Source: Ruminococcus turbiniformis
GTDB taxonomy: Bacteria > Bacillota > Clostridia > Lachnospirales > Lachnospiraceae
NCBI RefSeq assembly: GCF_020687545.1
Contig: NZ_JAJEQX010000002.1
Location: 62,001-126,000, forward strand
Length of the DNA: 64,000 nucleotides
Direction: 5' to 3'
A program made the position numbers and the translations under genes. This document shows positions 27,036-35,087 of this stretch, piece by piece; positions within the stretch are counted from its first letter, which is position 1, and each line of letters opens with the position of its first letter. A model generated the notes under the pieces. It had not been told where the DNA came from. It did no database searches and saw only the letters and a program-made list of their open reading frames with translations.

Positions 27036-28355
27036 ATGAAAAAGGTTGTAAAATTTGGCGGCAGTTCCCTTGCCAGCGCGGAACAGTTTAAAAAGGTCGG
27101 CGAGATCATCCGTGAGGACGAGACCAGAAGATATGTTGTTCCGTCCGCACCGGGAAAGAGATTTTCCGATGACACGAAAGTAACGGACATGCTGTACGCG
27201 TGCTACGCGTCTGCGGAAAAAGGAGAAGATTTCTCAGAACAGCTTGCGAATATCAAGAAGAGATATGAAGAGATCATCGACGGGCTGGGCTTAAACTTCT
27301 CCCTTGATGCTGATTTTGAGACGATCCGCGAGAATTTTGAGAAAAAGGCAGGACGTGACTATGCGGCTTCCCGCGGAGAGTATTTAAACGGAAAGGTTAT
27401 GGCAGCCTACCTGGACTTTGAGTTCGTAGATGCGGCCGAAGGCGTCCGCTTCAACGAGGACGGCTCTTTTAATGAGGAAGAGACAGACCGTCTTCTCGCC
27501 AAAAGACTGGAAGGACTGGAATATGCGGTTGTGCCCGGATTCTACGGTGCGAAAGCGGACGGCACGGTCGTGACCTTCTCCCGCGGCGGTTCTGACATCA
27601 CGGGGTCTCTCGTGGCGCTTGCCGTACACGCGGACCTCTATGAGAACTGGACGGACGTGTCCGGATTCCTGATCGCGGATCCCCGCATCGTGAAAAACCC
27701 GAAGTCCATCGAGACGATCACCTACAAAGAGCTTCGAGAGCTCTCCTACATGGGTGCCAGCGTGCTTCATGAGGACGCGATCTTCCCGGTCAGAAAAGAG
27801 GGAATCCCGATCAACATCCGCAATACGAACGCACCCCAGGACAAGGGAACGCTGATCGTGGAGAGCACATGCCGCCAGCCGAGATACACAATCACCGGTA
27901 TCGCAGGCACAGACGGATTTGCCGCAATCACAGTGGAAAAGGCGATGATGAACTCCGAGATCGGATTCTGCCGCAAAGTGCTTCAGGTATTCGAGGACAA
28001 CGGCGTGTCCATCGAGCATATGCCGTCCGGCATTGACACAATGTCGATCTTCGTCAACAAGGATACGTTTGAGGCGAAAGAGCAGAAGATTCTCTCAGAC
28101 ATCAACAAGGCGGTTCACCCGGACCATATCGAGCTTGAGTCCGGTCTTGCGCTGATCGCCATTGTGGGACGGGGCATGAAGTCCACGCGAGGAACAGCGG
28201 GAAGAATCTTCTCCGCACTGGCCCACGCCCACATCAATGTCAAGATGATCGACCAGGGATCAAGTGAGCTCAACATCATCGTCGGAGTCAGACACGAAGA
28301 CTTCAAGGACGCAATCCGCGCCCTGTACGAGATTTTTGTTCTCACACAGCTTTAA
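27036..28355 (+). CDS. lysC: Aspartate kinase
   Basis: 439 residues. The kinase domain begins with VVKFGGSSLA, contains VVPGFYGA and FSRGGSDITGSLVA, and ends near residue 285. Two ACT domains follow, about 295-360 and 375-435 (LALIAIVGRGM), which bind feedback amino acids. It makes aspartyl phosphate, the entry to lysine, threonine and methionine. It is monofunctional, with no homoserine dehydrogenase part. The gene interrupts the usual rng-rplU adjacency. Confidence 0.92.
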   Translation: MKKVVKFGGSSLASAEQFKKVGEIIREDETRRYVVPSAPGKRFSDDTKVTDMLYACYASAEKGEDFSEQLANIKKRYEEIIDGLGLNFSLDADFETIRENFEKKAGRDYAASRGEYLNGKVMAAYLDFEFVDAAEGVRFNEDGSFNEEETDRLLAKRLEGLEYAVVPGFYGAKADGTVVTFSRGGSDITGSLVALAVHADLYENWTDVSGFLIADPRIVKNPKSIETITYKELRELSYMGASVLHEDAIFPVRKEGIPINIRNTNAPQDKGTLIVESTCRQPRYTITGIAGTDGFAAITVEKAMMNSEIGFCRKVLQVFEDNGVSIEHMPSGIDTMSIFVNKDTFEAKEQKILSDINKAVHPDHIELESGLALIAIVGRGMKSTRGTAGRIFSALAHAHINVKMIDQGSSELNIIVGVRHEDFKDAIRALYEIFVLTQL

Positions 28356-28433
28356 ATCTCAGGCAGTAAACCTTTACTGCGGATAATAATTTACTATAAT
28401 CTACGAAAGATAATAAGAAAGGCAGTACAAAAG

Positions 28434-28853
28434 ATGAACATCCTTTTCTTTCTGAAGCCCAAAAGCGAAGTCGCCTGCGTATATGATTACGGGACGCTCC
28501 GCCAGGTGCTTGAAACGATGGAGTACCACAAATATGCCTCCATCCCGATGCTGAACAGAGAGGGAGAATATGTCGGGACAATCACGGAGGGTGATCTGCT
28601 CTGGGGCATCAAGCGGTACACGAACCTGAACCTGAAGCAGGCAGAAAATATTTTCATCAGTGACTTTCCGCGGAAAGCGGACTACGAGGCAGTATCCGTT
28701 GATTCGGATATGGAGGATCTGATCCAGAAATCCATGAACCAGAACTTTGTTCCTGTTGTTGACGACCAGAAGAAATTCATCGGAATCGTCACCCGAAAAA
28801 GCATTATCGAATACTGCTACGAAAAGCTGAAAAAAATGCCGGAATCCTATTGA
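28434..28853 (+). CDS. Two-CBS-domain protein
   Basis: 139 residues, almost entirely two CBS motifs: one around YASIPMLNREGEYVGTITEGDLLW and one around NFVPVVDDQKKFIGIVTRKSIIEY. Stand-alone CBS pairs usually bind adenosyl nucleotides and act as sensors, but no partner is visible. A promoter-like ACTATAATCT lies about 40 nt upstream. It sits between lysC and the L21 leader. Confidence 0.82.
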   Translation: MNILFFLKPKSEVACVYDYGTLRQVLETMEYHKYASIPMLNREGEYVGTITEGDLLWGIKRYTNLNLKQAENIFISDFPRKADYEAVSVDSDMEDLIQKSMNQNFVPVVDDQKKFIGIVTRKSIIEYCYEKLKKMPESY

Positions 28854-28879
28854 CGAAAGGAAAGCCGGTATGGTATATT
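28850..28879 (+). promoter_or_regulatory. Promoter of the rplU-prp-rpmA operon
   Basis: TTGACG at 28850-28855 and TATATT at 28874-28879 with 18 bp between them. The -35 overlaps the stop of the CBS gene. Confidence 0.45.
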
Positions 28880-28884
28880 ACAAT

Positions 28885-28950
28885 AGTATGCCGCACAATG
28901 AGGTTTAAGTTCTGTATTCACAGACACCGTAATTGGCGAGTAATGATAAT
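28885..28950 (+). ncRNA. Putative L21 leader
   Basis: The leader contains TGCCGCACAATGAGG and ends in AATTGGCGAGT just before AGGAGGTG, which resembles the Firmicutes L21 leader by which L21 represses its own operon. The call is from position and remembered consensus; a covariance search is needed. Confidence 0.45.
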
Positions 28951-28962
28951 AGGAGGTGCCAT

Positions 28963-29271
28963 ATGTACGCGATTATAGCAACAGGTGGTAAACAGTACAA
29001 GGTAGCTGAAGGCGATATCATTAAAGTGGAGAAACTTGGGGTTGAAGCCGGAGAGACTTATACATTCGACCAGGTGCTTGCAGTCAGCAATGACAAGCTG
29101 GTTGTCGGCAATCCGACTGTTGAAGGTGCAACAGTTACGGCTTCTGTAGTCGGCAACGGCAAAGCAAGAAAAGTTGTCGTTTACAAGTATAAGAGAAAAA
29201 CTGGATACCATAAGAAAAACGGTCACAGACAGCAGTACACAGCTGTGAAGATCGACAAGATCAACGCGTAA
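28963..29271 (+). CDS. rplU: 50S ribosomal protein L21
   Basis: 102 residues from the ATG at 28963, with AGGAGGTG at 28951. [18 protein letters not shown] at the N-terminus and [19 protein letters not shown] at the C-terminus are diagnostic of bL21. It is followed within 9 nt by prp and then rpmA, the universal Firmicutes order. Confidence 0.97.
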   Translation: MYAIIATGGKQYKVAEGDIIKVEKLGVEAGETYTFDQVLAVSNDKLVVGNPTVEGATVTASVVGNGKARKVVVYKYKRKTGYHKKNGHRQQYTAVKIDKINA

Positions 29272-29279
29272 GCGGCCGT

Positions 29280-29612
29280 ATGATCAGGGTAACCATTTAT
29301 AAGACCAGACGGCAGGAGCATGCAGGGTTTGATATCTCAGGACATGCAGGGTACGATGATTCCGGAAAGGATATCGTCTGTGCCGCTGTCTCGGCTCTCG
29401 TGATCAACGCTCTCAATTCCATTGAGGCTTTCACGGACGATGAGACAGACCGCATTGTCGACGAGGATACCGGAAGCATCACTTTCCGTTTTCGGAAAAG
29501 CCCTTCCCATGATGCCGCTCTATTGCTGGATTCCATGATTCTTGGTCTGGAAGAGATCGAGTCCGGCAGTGAATACGAATCATACATCGACATAATTTTC
29601 AAGGAGGTGTGA
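29280..29612 (+). CDS. prp: Ribosomal-processing cysteine protease Prp
   Basis: 110 residues. H22 ([10 protein letters not shown]) and C34 ([10 protein letters not shown]) sit at exactly the positions of the catalytic dyad in S. aureus Prp. The enzyme removes the N-terminal extension of L27, which is present in the next gene (cut expected after NLQFF, before AHKKG). It lies between rplU and rpmA, as in other Firmicutes. Confidence 0.93.
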   Translation: MIRVTIYKTRRQEHAGFDISGHAGYDDSGKDIVCAAVSALVINALNSIEAFTDDETDRIVDEDTGSITFRFRKSPSHDAALLLDSMILGLEEIESGSEYESYIDIIFKEV

Positions 29613-29617
29613 GTACC

Positions 29618-29902
29618 ATGGTGAAAATGAATCTTCAGTTTTTTGCTCACAAAAAGGGAGTTGGTTCTACAAAGAACGGACGTGACTCCGAGGCGAAGAG
29701 ACTGGGCGCGAAGAGAGCAGACGGACAGTTTGTAAAGGCTGGAAACATCCTGTACAGACAGCGCGGAACAAAGATTCACCCGGGCGTTAATGTTGGACGC
29801 GGCGGTGACGACACTCTGTTCGCACTTGTAGACGGTGTTGTAAGATATGAGAGAAAAGGCAGAGACAAGAAGCAGGTTTCTATCTATCCGGTAGCTGAAT
29901 AA
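29618..29902 (+). CDS. rpmA: 50S ribosomal protein L27 with Prp-cleavable extension
   Basis: 94 residues from the ATG at 29618 with AAGGAGGTG at 29601; the in-frame GTG at 29609 overlaps that site. The precursor begins [25 protein letters not shown] is the Prp recognition sequence, and AHKKG is the mature start that reaches the peptidyl transferase centre. The rest is canonical bL27. Confidence 0.96.
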   Translation: MVKMNLQFFAHKKGVGSTKNGRDSEAKRLGAKRADGQFVKAGNILYRQRGTKIHPGVNVGRGGDDTLFALVDGVVRYERKGRDKKQVSIYPVAE

Positions 29903-29958
29903 TCAGGCTGCGGCTTTCATTCAGCCGGAATTTTCACTCGCATAACAGGCAGTACCAG

Positions 29959-29984
29959 GCCCCAGACTTTTGTCTGGGGCTTTT
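29959..29984 (+). terminator. Terminator after rpmA
   Basis: GCCCCAGAC (29959-29967) and GTCTGGGGC (29972-29980) form a perfect 9-bp stem with a TTTT loop and TTTT after it. It separates the ribosomal operon from obgE, although obgE follows at once, so read-through is likely. Confidence 0.8.
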
Positions 29985-30008
29985 ATCAAACAGAAAAAAG
30001 GAGCAGTT

Positions 30009-31292
30009 ATGTTTGCAGACAGAGCAAAAATCTATATCCGTTCCGGTAAGGGCGGAGACGGACACTGTAGTTTCAGAAGAGAGCTGTACGTCCCCAACGG
30101 CGGTCCTGACGGCGGCGACGGCGGCCGGGGCGGCGACCTGATTTTTGAGATCGACGAGGGACTCAACACCCTCTCTGACTACCGCCACAGAAGAAAATAT
30201 GCGGCCGGCGACGGTGAGCCGGGCGGAAAGAGGCGCTGTCACGGAAAAGACGGGAAGGATCTGGTGCTCTATGTACCGGAAGGAACAGTGATAAAAGAGG
30301 CGGTAAGCGGCAAGGTGATCGCTGACATGTCCGGAGACAACCGCCGCCAGATCGTCTTAAAGGGCGGAAAAGGAGGACTCGGAAACCAGCATTTCGCCAC
30401 CGCAACCATGCAGGTGCCGAAATACGCTCAGCCGGGACAGCCTGCCCGCGAACTCGAGGTAAATCTGGAGCTGAAAGTCATCGCGGACGTCGGTCTCATC
30501 GGCTTCCCGAACGTCGGAAAATCGACGCTTCTTTCCAGAGTTACGAACGCAGACCCGAAGATTGCCAACTATCATTTCACCACACTGAACCCGAATCTCG
30601 GAGTGGTGGATCTGGAAGGCGCGAATGGATTTGTCATGGCGGACATCCCCGGACTGATCGAGGGAGCATCCGAGGGTGTCGGACTGGGGCATGAGTTCCT
30701 GCGTCATATCGAGCGCACAAAACTGATGATCCATGTAGTGGACGCAGCCGGGACAGAGGGACGCGATCCTGTGGATGACATCTACAAGATCAATGCGGAA
30801 CTTGAGGCGTACAACCCTGAGATCGCAAAGCGTCCCCAGGTGATCGCAGCCAACAAGACCGACCTGATCTATGAGCCGGAGGAGGATCCCGTCGAGCGTC
30901 TGAAAAAGGAGTTTGAACCGAAAGGAATCCGTGTGTTCCCCATCTCCGGTGCAACGGGGAAGGGAATTCAGGAACTTCTCTATTATGTGAGCGCAGAGCT
31001 TGACAAAACAGACCGCACTCCCGTAGTATTTGAACAGGAGTATTTCCCGGAAGACGAGCTGATCTACGAGGAACTTCCATATACTGTGACCGTGGAAGAC
31101 GGCGTGTATGTCGTCGAGGGTCCGAAGATCGAGAAGATGCTCGGATACACGAACCTGGATTCCGAGAAGGGATTCGCTTTCTTCCAGAAATTCTTAAAAG
31201 AAACCGGTATCCTGGACGATCTGGAGGCAAAAGGCATTCAGGAAGGCGACACAGTCCGCATGTACGGGCTGCAGTTCGACTATTACAAGTAA
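30009..31292 (+). CDS. obgE: GTPase Obg
   Basis: 427 residues from the ATG at 30009 after AAAAAGGAG. A glycine-rich Obg fold covers 1-160 (GGDGHCSFRRE, GGDGGRGGDL). The G domain shows GFPNVGKSTLL, DIPGLIEGA, NKTD and a SGATGKG G5. The C-terminal OCT domain follows about residue 345. Obg GTPases act in 50S assembly and the stringent response. It sits with rplU, rpmA and yhbY. Confidence 0.97.
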   Translation: MFADRAKIYIRSGKGGDGHCSFRRELYVPNGGPDGGDGGRGGDLIFEIDEGLNTLSDYRHRRKYAAGDGEPGGKRRCHGKDGKDLVLYVPEGTVIKEAVSGKVIADMSGDNRRQIVLKGGKGGLGNQHFATATMQVPKYAQPGQPARELEVNLELKVIADVGLIGFPNVGKSTLLSRVTNADPKIANYHFTTLNPNLGVVDLEGANGFVMADIPGLIEGASEGVGLGHEFLRHIERTKLMIHVVDAAGTEGRDPVDDIYKINAELEAYNPEIAKRPQVIAANKTDLIYEPEEDPVERLKKEFEPKGIRVFPISGATGKGIQELLYYVSAELDKTDRTPVVFEQEYFPEDELIYEELPYTVTVEDGVYVVEGPKIEKMLGYTNLDSEKGFAFFQKFLKETGILDDLEAKGIQEGDTVRMYGLQFDYYK

Positions 31293-31356
31293 GCTGCTGA
31301 CACGGCGGCTGCAGCAGCCATAAGAAAGCAGCCAAAAGAAGAAGAGGAGAGAAGAG

Positions 31357-31650
31357 ATGACAACAAAGCAGAGGGCGTATTTAAAGAGCCTTGCAATGAC
31401 GATGGAACCCATCTTTCAGGTGGGAAAATCAAGCATGACTCCCGGGCTTACGGAGGCGATCTCAGAGGCGCTTGAGGCGCGTGAGCTGATCAAAATCAGC
31501 GTTCTGAAAAACTGCGCAGACGATCCGAGAGAGCTTGCGGAGATCATATCCGAACGCACACGTTCCCAGGTCGTTCAGGTAATCGGAAAGAAGATCGTGC
31601 TCTACAGAGAGGGAAAGGACGATAAGAAGAAGATCCTTCTTCCCCTGTAA
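31357..31650 (+). CDS. yhbY: YhbY-family RNA-binding protein (CRM domain)
   Basis: 97 residues, one CRM/KH-like domain with TTKQRAYLKSLA, the GKSSMTPGL loop (GxxG type) and the IGKKIVLYR close. YhbY proteins bind the 50S assembly intermediate. The ATG follows GAGGAGAGAAG. It lies between obgE and nadD as usual. Confidence 0.92.
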   Translation: MTTKQRAYLKSLAMTMEPIFQVGKSSMTPGLTEAISEALEARELIKISVLKNCADDPRELAEIISERTRSQVVQVIGKKIVLYREGKDDKKKILLPL

Positions 31651-31718
31651 CACGAATGATTGAACCGGGGAATTTAAAAAGACAGAAACAGACAGAAATA
31701 AAAGACAGGAATCATTGT

Positions 31719-32336
31719 ATGAAGATAGGAATTATGGGCGGCACTTTTGACCCCATCCATATCGGGCATCTACTGCTCGGGGAATTTGCCTATGAAGAGT
31801 TTGCGCTGGATGAGATCTGGTTTCTCCCAAACGGCAATCCCCCGCACAAGACGACGGATGAGTCCAGAGTATCCCTGAATCATCGAATTGAAATGGTAAA
31901 GCTGGCAACAGCGGACATCCCGTATTTTCGCGTGAATCTGTACGAGGCGCAGACAGAGAGGCATTCCTACACTTACAGCACGCTTCAGGCTTTTCACGAG
32001 CTCTATCCCGGAAATGAGTTCTATTTCATACTCGGCGCGGATTCCCTCTTTTCCATCGAGCAGTGGATGTGTTTCCGGGAGATCTTCCCGGCCTGCACAA
32101 TCCTGGCCGCGATGCGGGATGACAAGGACGCGGGACAGATGAAAGAGCAGATCCGGTACTTAAGTGAGACTTACGGGGCGAAGATCCGTCTTCTTCAGGC
32201 TCCTCTCGTTGAGATTTCATCAACGACAATCCGCCGCCGCGTATCTCGTAACTTAAGCGTCCGCTACATGGTTCCGGACCAGGTGGCAGGGTATATCAAC
32301 ATCAACGATCTGTACAGGGAGGAGACAGAATTATGA
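31719..32336 (+). CDS. nadD: Nicotinate-nucleotide adenylyltransferase
   Basis: 205 residues from the ATG at 31719, chosen because the family starts at MKIGIMGGTFDPIHIGHL; upstream in-frame codons add an unrelated charged stretch. The HxGH motif (HIGH) binds ATP, and the ISSTTIRRR near the C-terminus is the second nucleotide motif. It makes deamido-NAD from nicotinate mononucleotide. It overlaps yqeK by 4 nt. Confidence 0.93.
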   Translation: MKIGIMGGTFDPIHIGHLLLGEFAYEEFALDEIWFLPNGNPPHKTTDESRVSLNHRIEMVKLATADIPYFRVNLYEAQTERHSYTYSTLQAFHELYPGNEFYFILGADSLFSIEQWMCFREIFPACTILAAMRDDKDAGQMKEQIRYLSETYGAKIRLLQAPLVEISSTTIRRRVSRNLSVRYMVPDQVAGYININDLYREETEL

Positions 32337-32899
32337 CGGAGGAACTCAGAACAATCCAGAAAGAGCTCTCCAAAAAACTGAAAAAAGAGCGGTACGAGCA
32401 CACCATCGGGGTAATGTACACCGCAGCCTCACTTGCCATGTGCTATGGATGCGATATCGGGAAAGCACTGACAGCCGGACTGCTGCATGACTGCGGAAAA
32501 TTCTGCTCCGCGAAAGAGCAGATCCGCCTTTGTGAAAAATACCGGATTAAACTTACAGATTCTGAGCTTGCCATGCCTGCGCTCATACATGCGAAACTCG
32601 GAGCATATCTGGCCGGACACGAGTACGGCGTCACAGATCCGGAGATTTTAAACGCAATCACCTACCATACGACAGGCAGACCGGATATGACGCTTCTCGA
32701 AAAAATCATTTATATCGCCGACTACATGGAACCGAACCGGAAAGAGATACCCGGGCTGTCCGAAATCCGCAGTATGGTATTTCACGACATTGACAGAGCA
32801 GTATACCTCTCCGCGCAAAGGACCGTGCGCTATCTCGAAGACGGCGGAAAAGCGGTGGATCCGATGACTGTCAGCACACGTGAGTTTTACAGAAAATAA
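32333..32899 (+). CDS. yqeK: YqeK-type HD-domain hydrolase
   Basis: 188 residues. HD-fold metal ligands are visible: H in YEHTIGVMYTA, HD in LLHDCGK, H in LIHAKLGAYL and D in YIADYMEPN. YqeK enzymes cleave diadenosine tetraphosphate symmetrically. The ATGA overlap with nadD indicates coupled expression. Confidence 0.9.
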   Translation: MTEELRTIQKELSKKLKKERYEHTIGVMYTAASLAMCYGCDIGKALTAGLLHDCGKFCSAKEQIRLCEKYRIKLTDSELAMPALIHAKLGAYLAGHEYGVTDPEILNAITYHTTGRPDMTLLEKIIYIADYMEPNRKEIPGLSEIRSMVFHDIDRAVYLSAQRTVRYLEDGGKAVDPMTVSTREFYRK

Positions 32900-32972
32900 A
32901 TACAAAAATAAATGCAGCCGGAATACGAGAATATAAACAAAGCCGATAAATAAATATAAAGGAGGAAAACGT

Positions 32973-33329
32973 TTGAACCAGTCAAAGGAAATGGCACGCA
33001 TCGCCTATGAGGCGCTTGCTGACAAAAAAGGAGAAGAGATCAAGATCATCGACATTACCGGTATCTCCGTCCTGGCAGACTATTTTATCATCGCGAACGG
33101 AAACAGCGACAGCCAGGTGAACGCACTTGTCGACAATGTGGAAGAGATGCTTCACAAGGCCGGATATCCGCTGAAACAGCGGGAAGGACACGCTTCATCG
33201 AGCTGGGTGCTTCTCGACTTCGGCGATATCATTGTCCATGTATTTGATAAGGAGAACCGGCTTTTCTATGATCTGGAGAGAATCTGGAAAGACGGAAAAG
33301 ACATCAGTATAGACGATCTGAAAAACTGA
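32973..33329 (+). CDS. rsfS: Ribosome silencing factor RsfS
   Basis: 118 residues from a TTG start placed by GGAGG at 32961-32965. The family core IIDITGISVLADYFIIANGNS and GHASSSWVLLDFGDIIVHVF is intact. RsfS binds L14 and blocks subunit joining in starvation. It is the last + strand gene of the run that began at 23.1 kb. Confidence 0.94.
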   Translation: MNQSKEMARIAYEALADKKGEEIKIIDITGISVLADYFIIANGNSDSQVNALVDNVEEMLHKAGYPLKQREGHASSSWVLLDFGDIIVHVFDKENRLFYDLERIWKDGKDISIDDLKN

Positions 33330-33352
33330 AAAATCTTCGAATAAAAACTGCT

Positions 33353-33397
33353 AAAAACTGCAGTCTGATTACACCACACATCAGACTGCAGTTTTTT
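33353..33397. terminator. Bidirectional terminator between rsfS and lexA
   Basis: A long stem (33353-33369 with 33380-33396) is flanked by an A-run on the left and a T-run on the right, so it can terminate both the + strand rsfS operon and the - strand lexA transcript. Confidence 0.8.
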
Positions 33398-33402
33398 ACA
33401 TC

Positions 33403-33458
33403 CTGCCTGCTTATTTTCTGTCTGCTTATCTGCCCGCTTAGCTTATCTGCCTGCTTAT
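33403..33458. repeat. Degenerate tandem repeats at the 3' end of lexA
   Basis: Four imperfect copies of a unit close to CTGCCTGCTTAT occur at 33403-33414, 33418-33429, 33430-33446 and 33447-33458. The last copy contains the lexA stop codon, so on the coding strand each copy carries a TAA like that of the gene. Confidence 0.6.
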
Positions 33459-34072
33459 TTGAAGAAACGCATCACACCGATTACCCTGCCGAGTATGGTA
33501 ACATCCTTTACGATAATCGGGTCCATATAGTCGTTCTCCGGCTGAAGACGGAATACACCTTCCTCTCTGTAAAATGTCTTGACCGTCGCCCCGTCATCGA
33601 CCATGGCAGCGACCATGTCGCCGTTTGAAGCAGTGTTCCCTTCCTCAATCAGAACAAAATCTCCGTCCAGAATCCCGGCGTTGATCATGCTTTCCCCTTT
33701 TACCCTCAGGAGAAACGTATTCTTGTTCGGCAGCTTTTCAACCGGAATAGGGAAGTAGTCCTCGATATTTTCCTGCGCCAGTATGGGCTGTCCCGCAGCG
33801 ATCTGTCCGAGAATCGGAACATTCGTCATCTCCCGGCGTGTCAGCGCAAAAGAATCGTCCAGTATCTCTATCGCACGGGGCTTTGTCGGATCGCGGTGAA
33901 TATAGCCGTTTCGCTCCAGCGTCTCCAGGTGGGCATGTACCGAAGATGTGGACTTTAAATTCACCGCCTCGCAGATCTCGCGCACTGCGGGCGGAAAGCC
34001 CCTTTTCAATATCTGATCCTTAATATATTCAAGGATTTCTTCCTGCTTTTTGCTTATCTTACCAGTAGCCAT
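33455..34072 (-). CDS. lexA: LexA repressor
   Basis: 205 residues. The winged helix-turn-helix covers 1-65 (FPPAVREICEAVNLKSTSSVHAHLETLE). The cleavage bond is A93-G94 (QIAAGQP), and the self-cleaving dyad is S128 (KGESM) and K165 (TVKTF). LexA represses SOS genes until RecA filaments trigger self-cleavage. Four SOS boxes lie just upstream, shared with the divergent yneA-like gene. GAGGGAACG precedes the ATG. Confidence 0.96.
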   Translation of the reverse strand: MATGKISKKQEEILEYIKDQILKRGFPPAVREICEAVNLKSTSSVHAHLETLERNGYIHRDPTKPRAIEILDDSFALTRREMTNVPILGQIAAGQPILAQENIEDYFPIPVEKLPNKNTFLLRVKGESMINAGILDGDFVLIEEGNTASNGDMVAAMVDDGATVKTFYREEGVFRLQPENDYMDPIIVKDVTILGRVIGVMRFFK

Positions 34073-34101
34073 TCGTTCCCTCCGCTTTTTATTCTTTCAA
34101 T

Positions 34102-34130
34102 ATAGTACCACAGAGAAATTGAAAAATCAA
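34102..34130 (-). promoter_or_regulatory. lexA promoter
   Basis: On the - strand TTGATT (34130-34125) and TACTAT (34107-34102) are 17 bp apart. The nearest SOS box lies 8 bp upstream of the -35. Confidence 0.5.
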
Positions 34131-34138
34131 TGAAACCG

Positions 34139-34152
34139 CGAAAATATGTTCG
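34139..34152. promoter_or_regulatory. LexA (SOS) box 1
   Basis: CGAAAATATGTTCG, one base from the Firmicutes consensus CGAAC-N4-GTTCG. It lies closest to lexA. Confidence 0.7.
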
Positions 34153-34161
34153 ATTTTCCCA

Positions 34162-34190
34162 TTGACAAACGTATGTTCGTGTTATATAAT
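34162..34190 (+). promoter_or_regulatory. Promoter of the yneA-like gene
   Basis: TTGACA at 34162-34167 and TATAAT at 34185-34190, both perfect, with 17 bp between them. SOS box 2 fills the spacer. The leader to the ATG is about 180 nt. Confidence 0.8.
34166..34179. promoter_or_regulatory. LexA (SOS) box 2
   Basis: CAAACGTATGTTCG, one base from consensus, overlapping the -35 and spacer of the consensus promoter, where bound LexA would exclude RNA polymerase. Confidence 0.7.
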
Positions 34191-34198
34191 CTGATTAT

Positions 34199-34212
34199 CG
34201 AACAACTGTTCT
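34199..34212. promoter_or_regulatory. LexA (SOS) box 3
   Basis: CGAACAACTGTTCT, one base from consensus, just downstream of the -10. Confidence 0.7.
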
Positions 34213-34213
34213 T

Positions 34214-34227
34214 TCGAATATTTGTTC
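34214..34227. promoter_or_regulatory. LexA (SOS) box 4
   Basis: CGAATATTTGTTCG, one base from consensus, one nucleotide after box 3 and so on the adjacent helix face. Confidence 0.7.
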
Positions 34228-34373
34228 GTTCAGTTGAATACTTGTATACAATTTTATTTTGTCGTCTGCATACCGCAGATGTGGAGTTTCACAGTCGGCA
34301 AAACAGCATGACAGTGCCTGTAATGCCGATATAAGCCGATATAATCAGCAATCCGGGGGAAAGGGGAATCATT

Positions 34374-34787
34374 ATGAGAAACAGGAGAGATATGAGAAGA
34401 GAAGTAACTGGAACAAGATACAGCAGTACCGAAAGAGCCGTAAGCCGTACCCATGTCACACGAAGTTTCCGCCGGATTTTTGCGGGAATGTTTCTTGTAC
34501 TTTGCGCGTGCTTAAGCTTTGGAGCGTTCCTTGTACACGCCCAGGGAAAAAATTCCGGATTTGCTTCAGAATACACCTGTTACACAAGCATTGTGATCCA
34601 GCCCGGAGATTCTCTCTGGAGCATTTCAAAAAAAGCGCTTACAGCGTCTCCGGAGGAATCCGGTGCGGCCGTAACTGTAACAGATGCAGATATCACAGAA
34701 TACACCGCATTCCTTATGGACATTAACGATCTGGCGTCAGATCAGATCCATGCCGGCCAGAATCTGATTGTCGCATACAGAGAATAG
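34374..34787 (+). CDS. YneA-like LysM protein, probable SOS cell-division inhibitor
   Basis: 137 residues: a basic N-terminus, one membrane helix at about 36-55, and an extracellular LysM domain at about 70-134 (IVIQPGDSLWSISKKAL to QIHAGQNLIVAYRE). This is the size and plan of B. subtilis YneA, which is divergent from lexA and delays septation during DNA damage. The gene here is also divergent from lexA and has a consensus promoter covered by LexA boxes. Identity as YneA is by layout and context rather than close sequence. Confidence 0.8.
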   Translation: MRNRRDMRREVTGTRYSSTERAVSRTHVTRSFRRIFAGMFLVLCACLSFGAFLVHAQGKNSGFASEYTCYTSIVIQPGDSLWSISKKALTASPEESGAAVTVTDADITEYTAFLMDINDLASDQIHAGQNLIVAYRE

Positions 34788-34834
34788 ACAGAGGACAGAT
34801 AGTCTAAAATGCTTACACATACACAATAACCCGG

Positions 34835-34862
34835 TATCAATATACATCCCTATGTATTGATA
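34835..34862. repeat. 28-bp imperfect inverted repeat upstream of the Xer gene
   Basis: The outer arms TATCAATA (34835-34842) and TATTGATA (34855-34862) flank a short centre, giving a size and layout like Xer core sites (two 11-bp arms, 6-bp centre). It lies about 225 nt before the recombinase gene; in streptococci the dif site also lies beside xerS. It could equally be part of a transcript hairpin. Confidence 0.3.
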
Positions 34863-34874
34863 TATACACTCCAG

Positions 34875-34924
34875 AAACGGCCGAAGCAAACCTCTTGTGA
34901 TGGGGCAGCCTGCTTCGGCCGTTT
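34875..34924. repeat. 14-bp perfect hairpin between yneA-like and Xer genes
   Basis: AAACGGCCGAAGCA (34875-34888) and TGCTTCGGCCGTTT (34911-34924) pair completely around a 22-nt loop. There is no T-run on either side, so it is not a clear intrinsic terminator, though it probably ends or stabilises the upstream transcript. The remainder of this 300-nt gap is AT-rich with no gene. Confidence 0.6.
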
Positions 34925-35087
34925 GCACATACACTTCAATCTATACGACAAATACCGATTTTTCCAAAAGATCTGGACTAAAAAGCCGCAATATGCTAAG
35001 ATATACCTGTAAATACGGCAAAATGTTAAAAACAGCACGTAAATCATATCAATAATAATCAACAGAAATAACAAGAGGTAACTGAAA

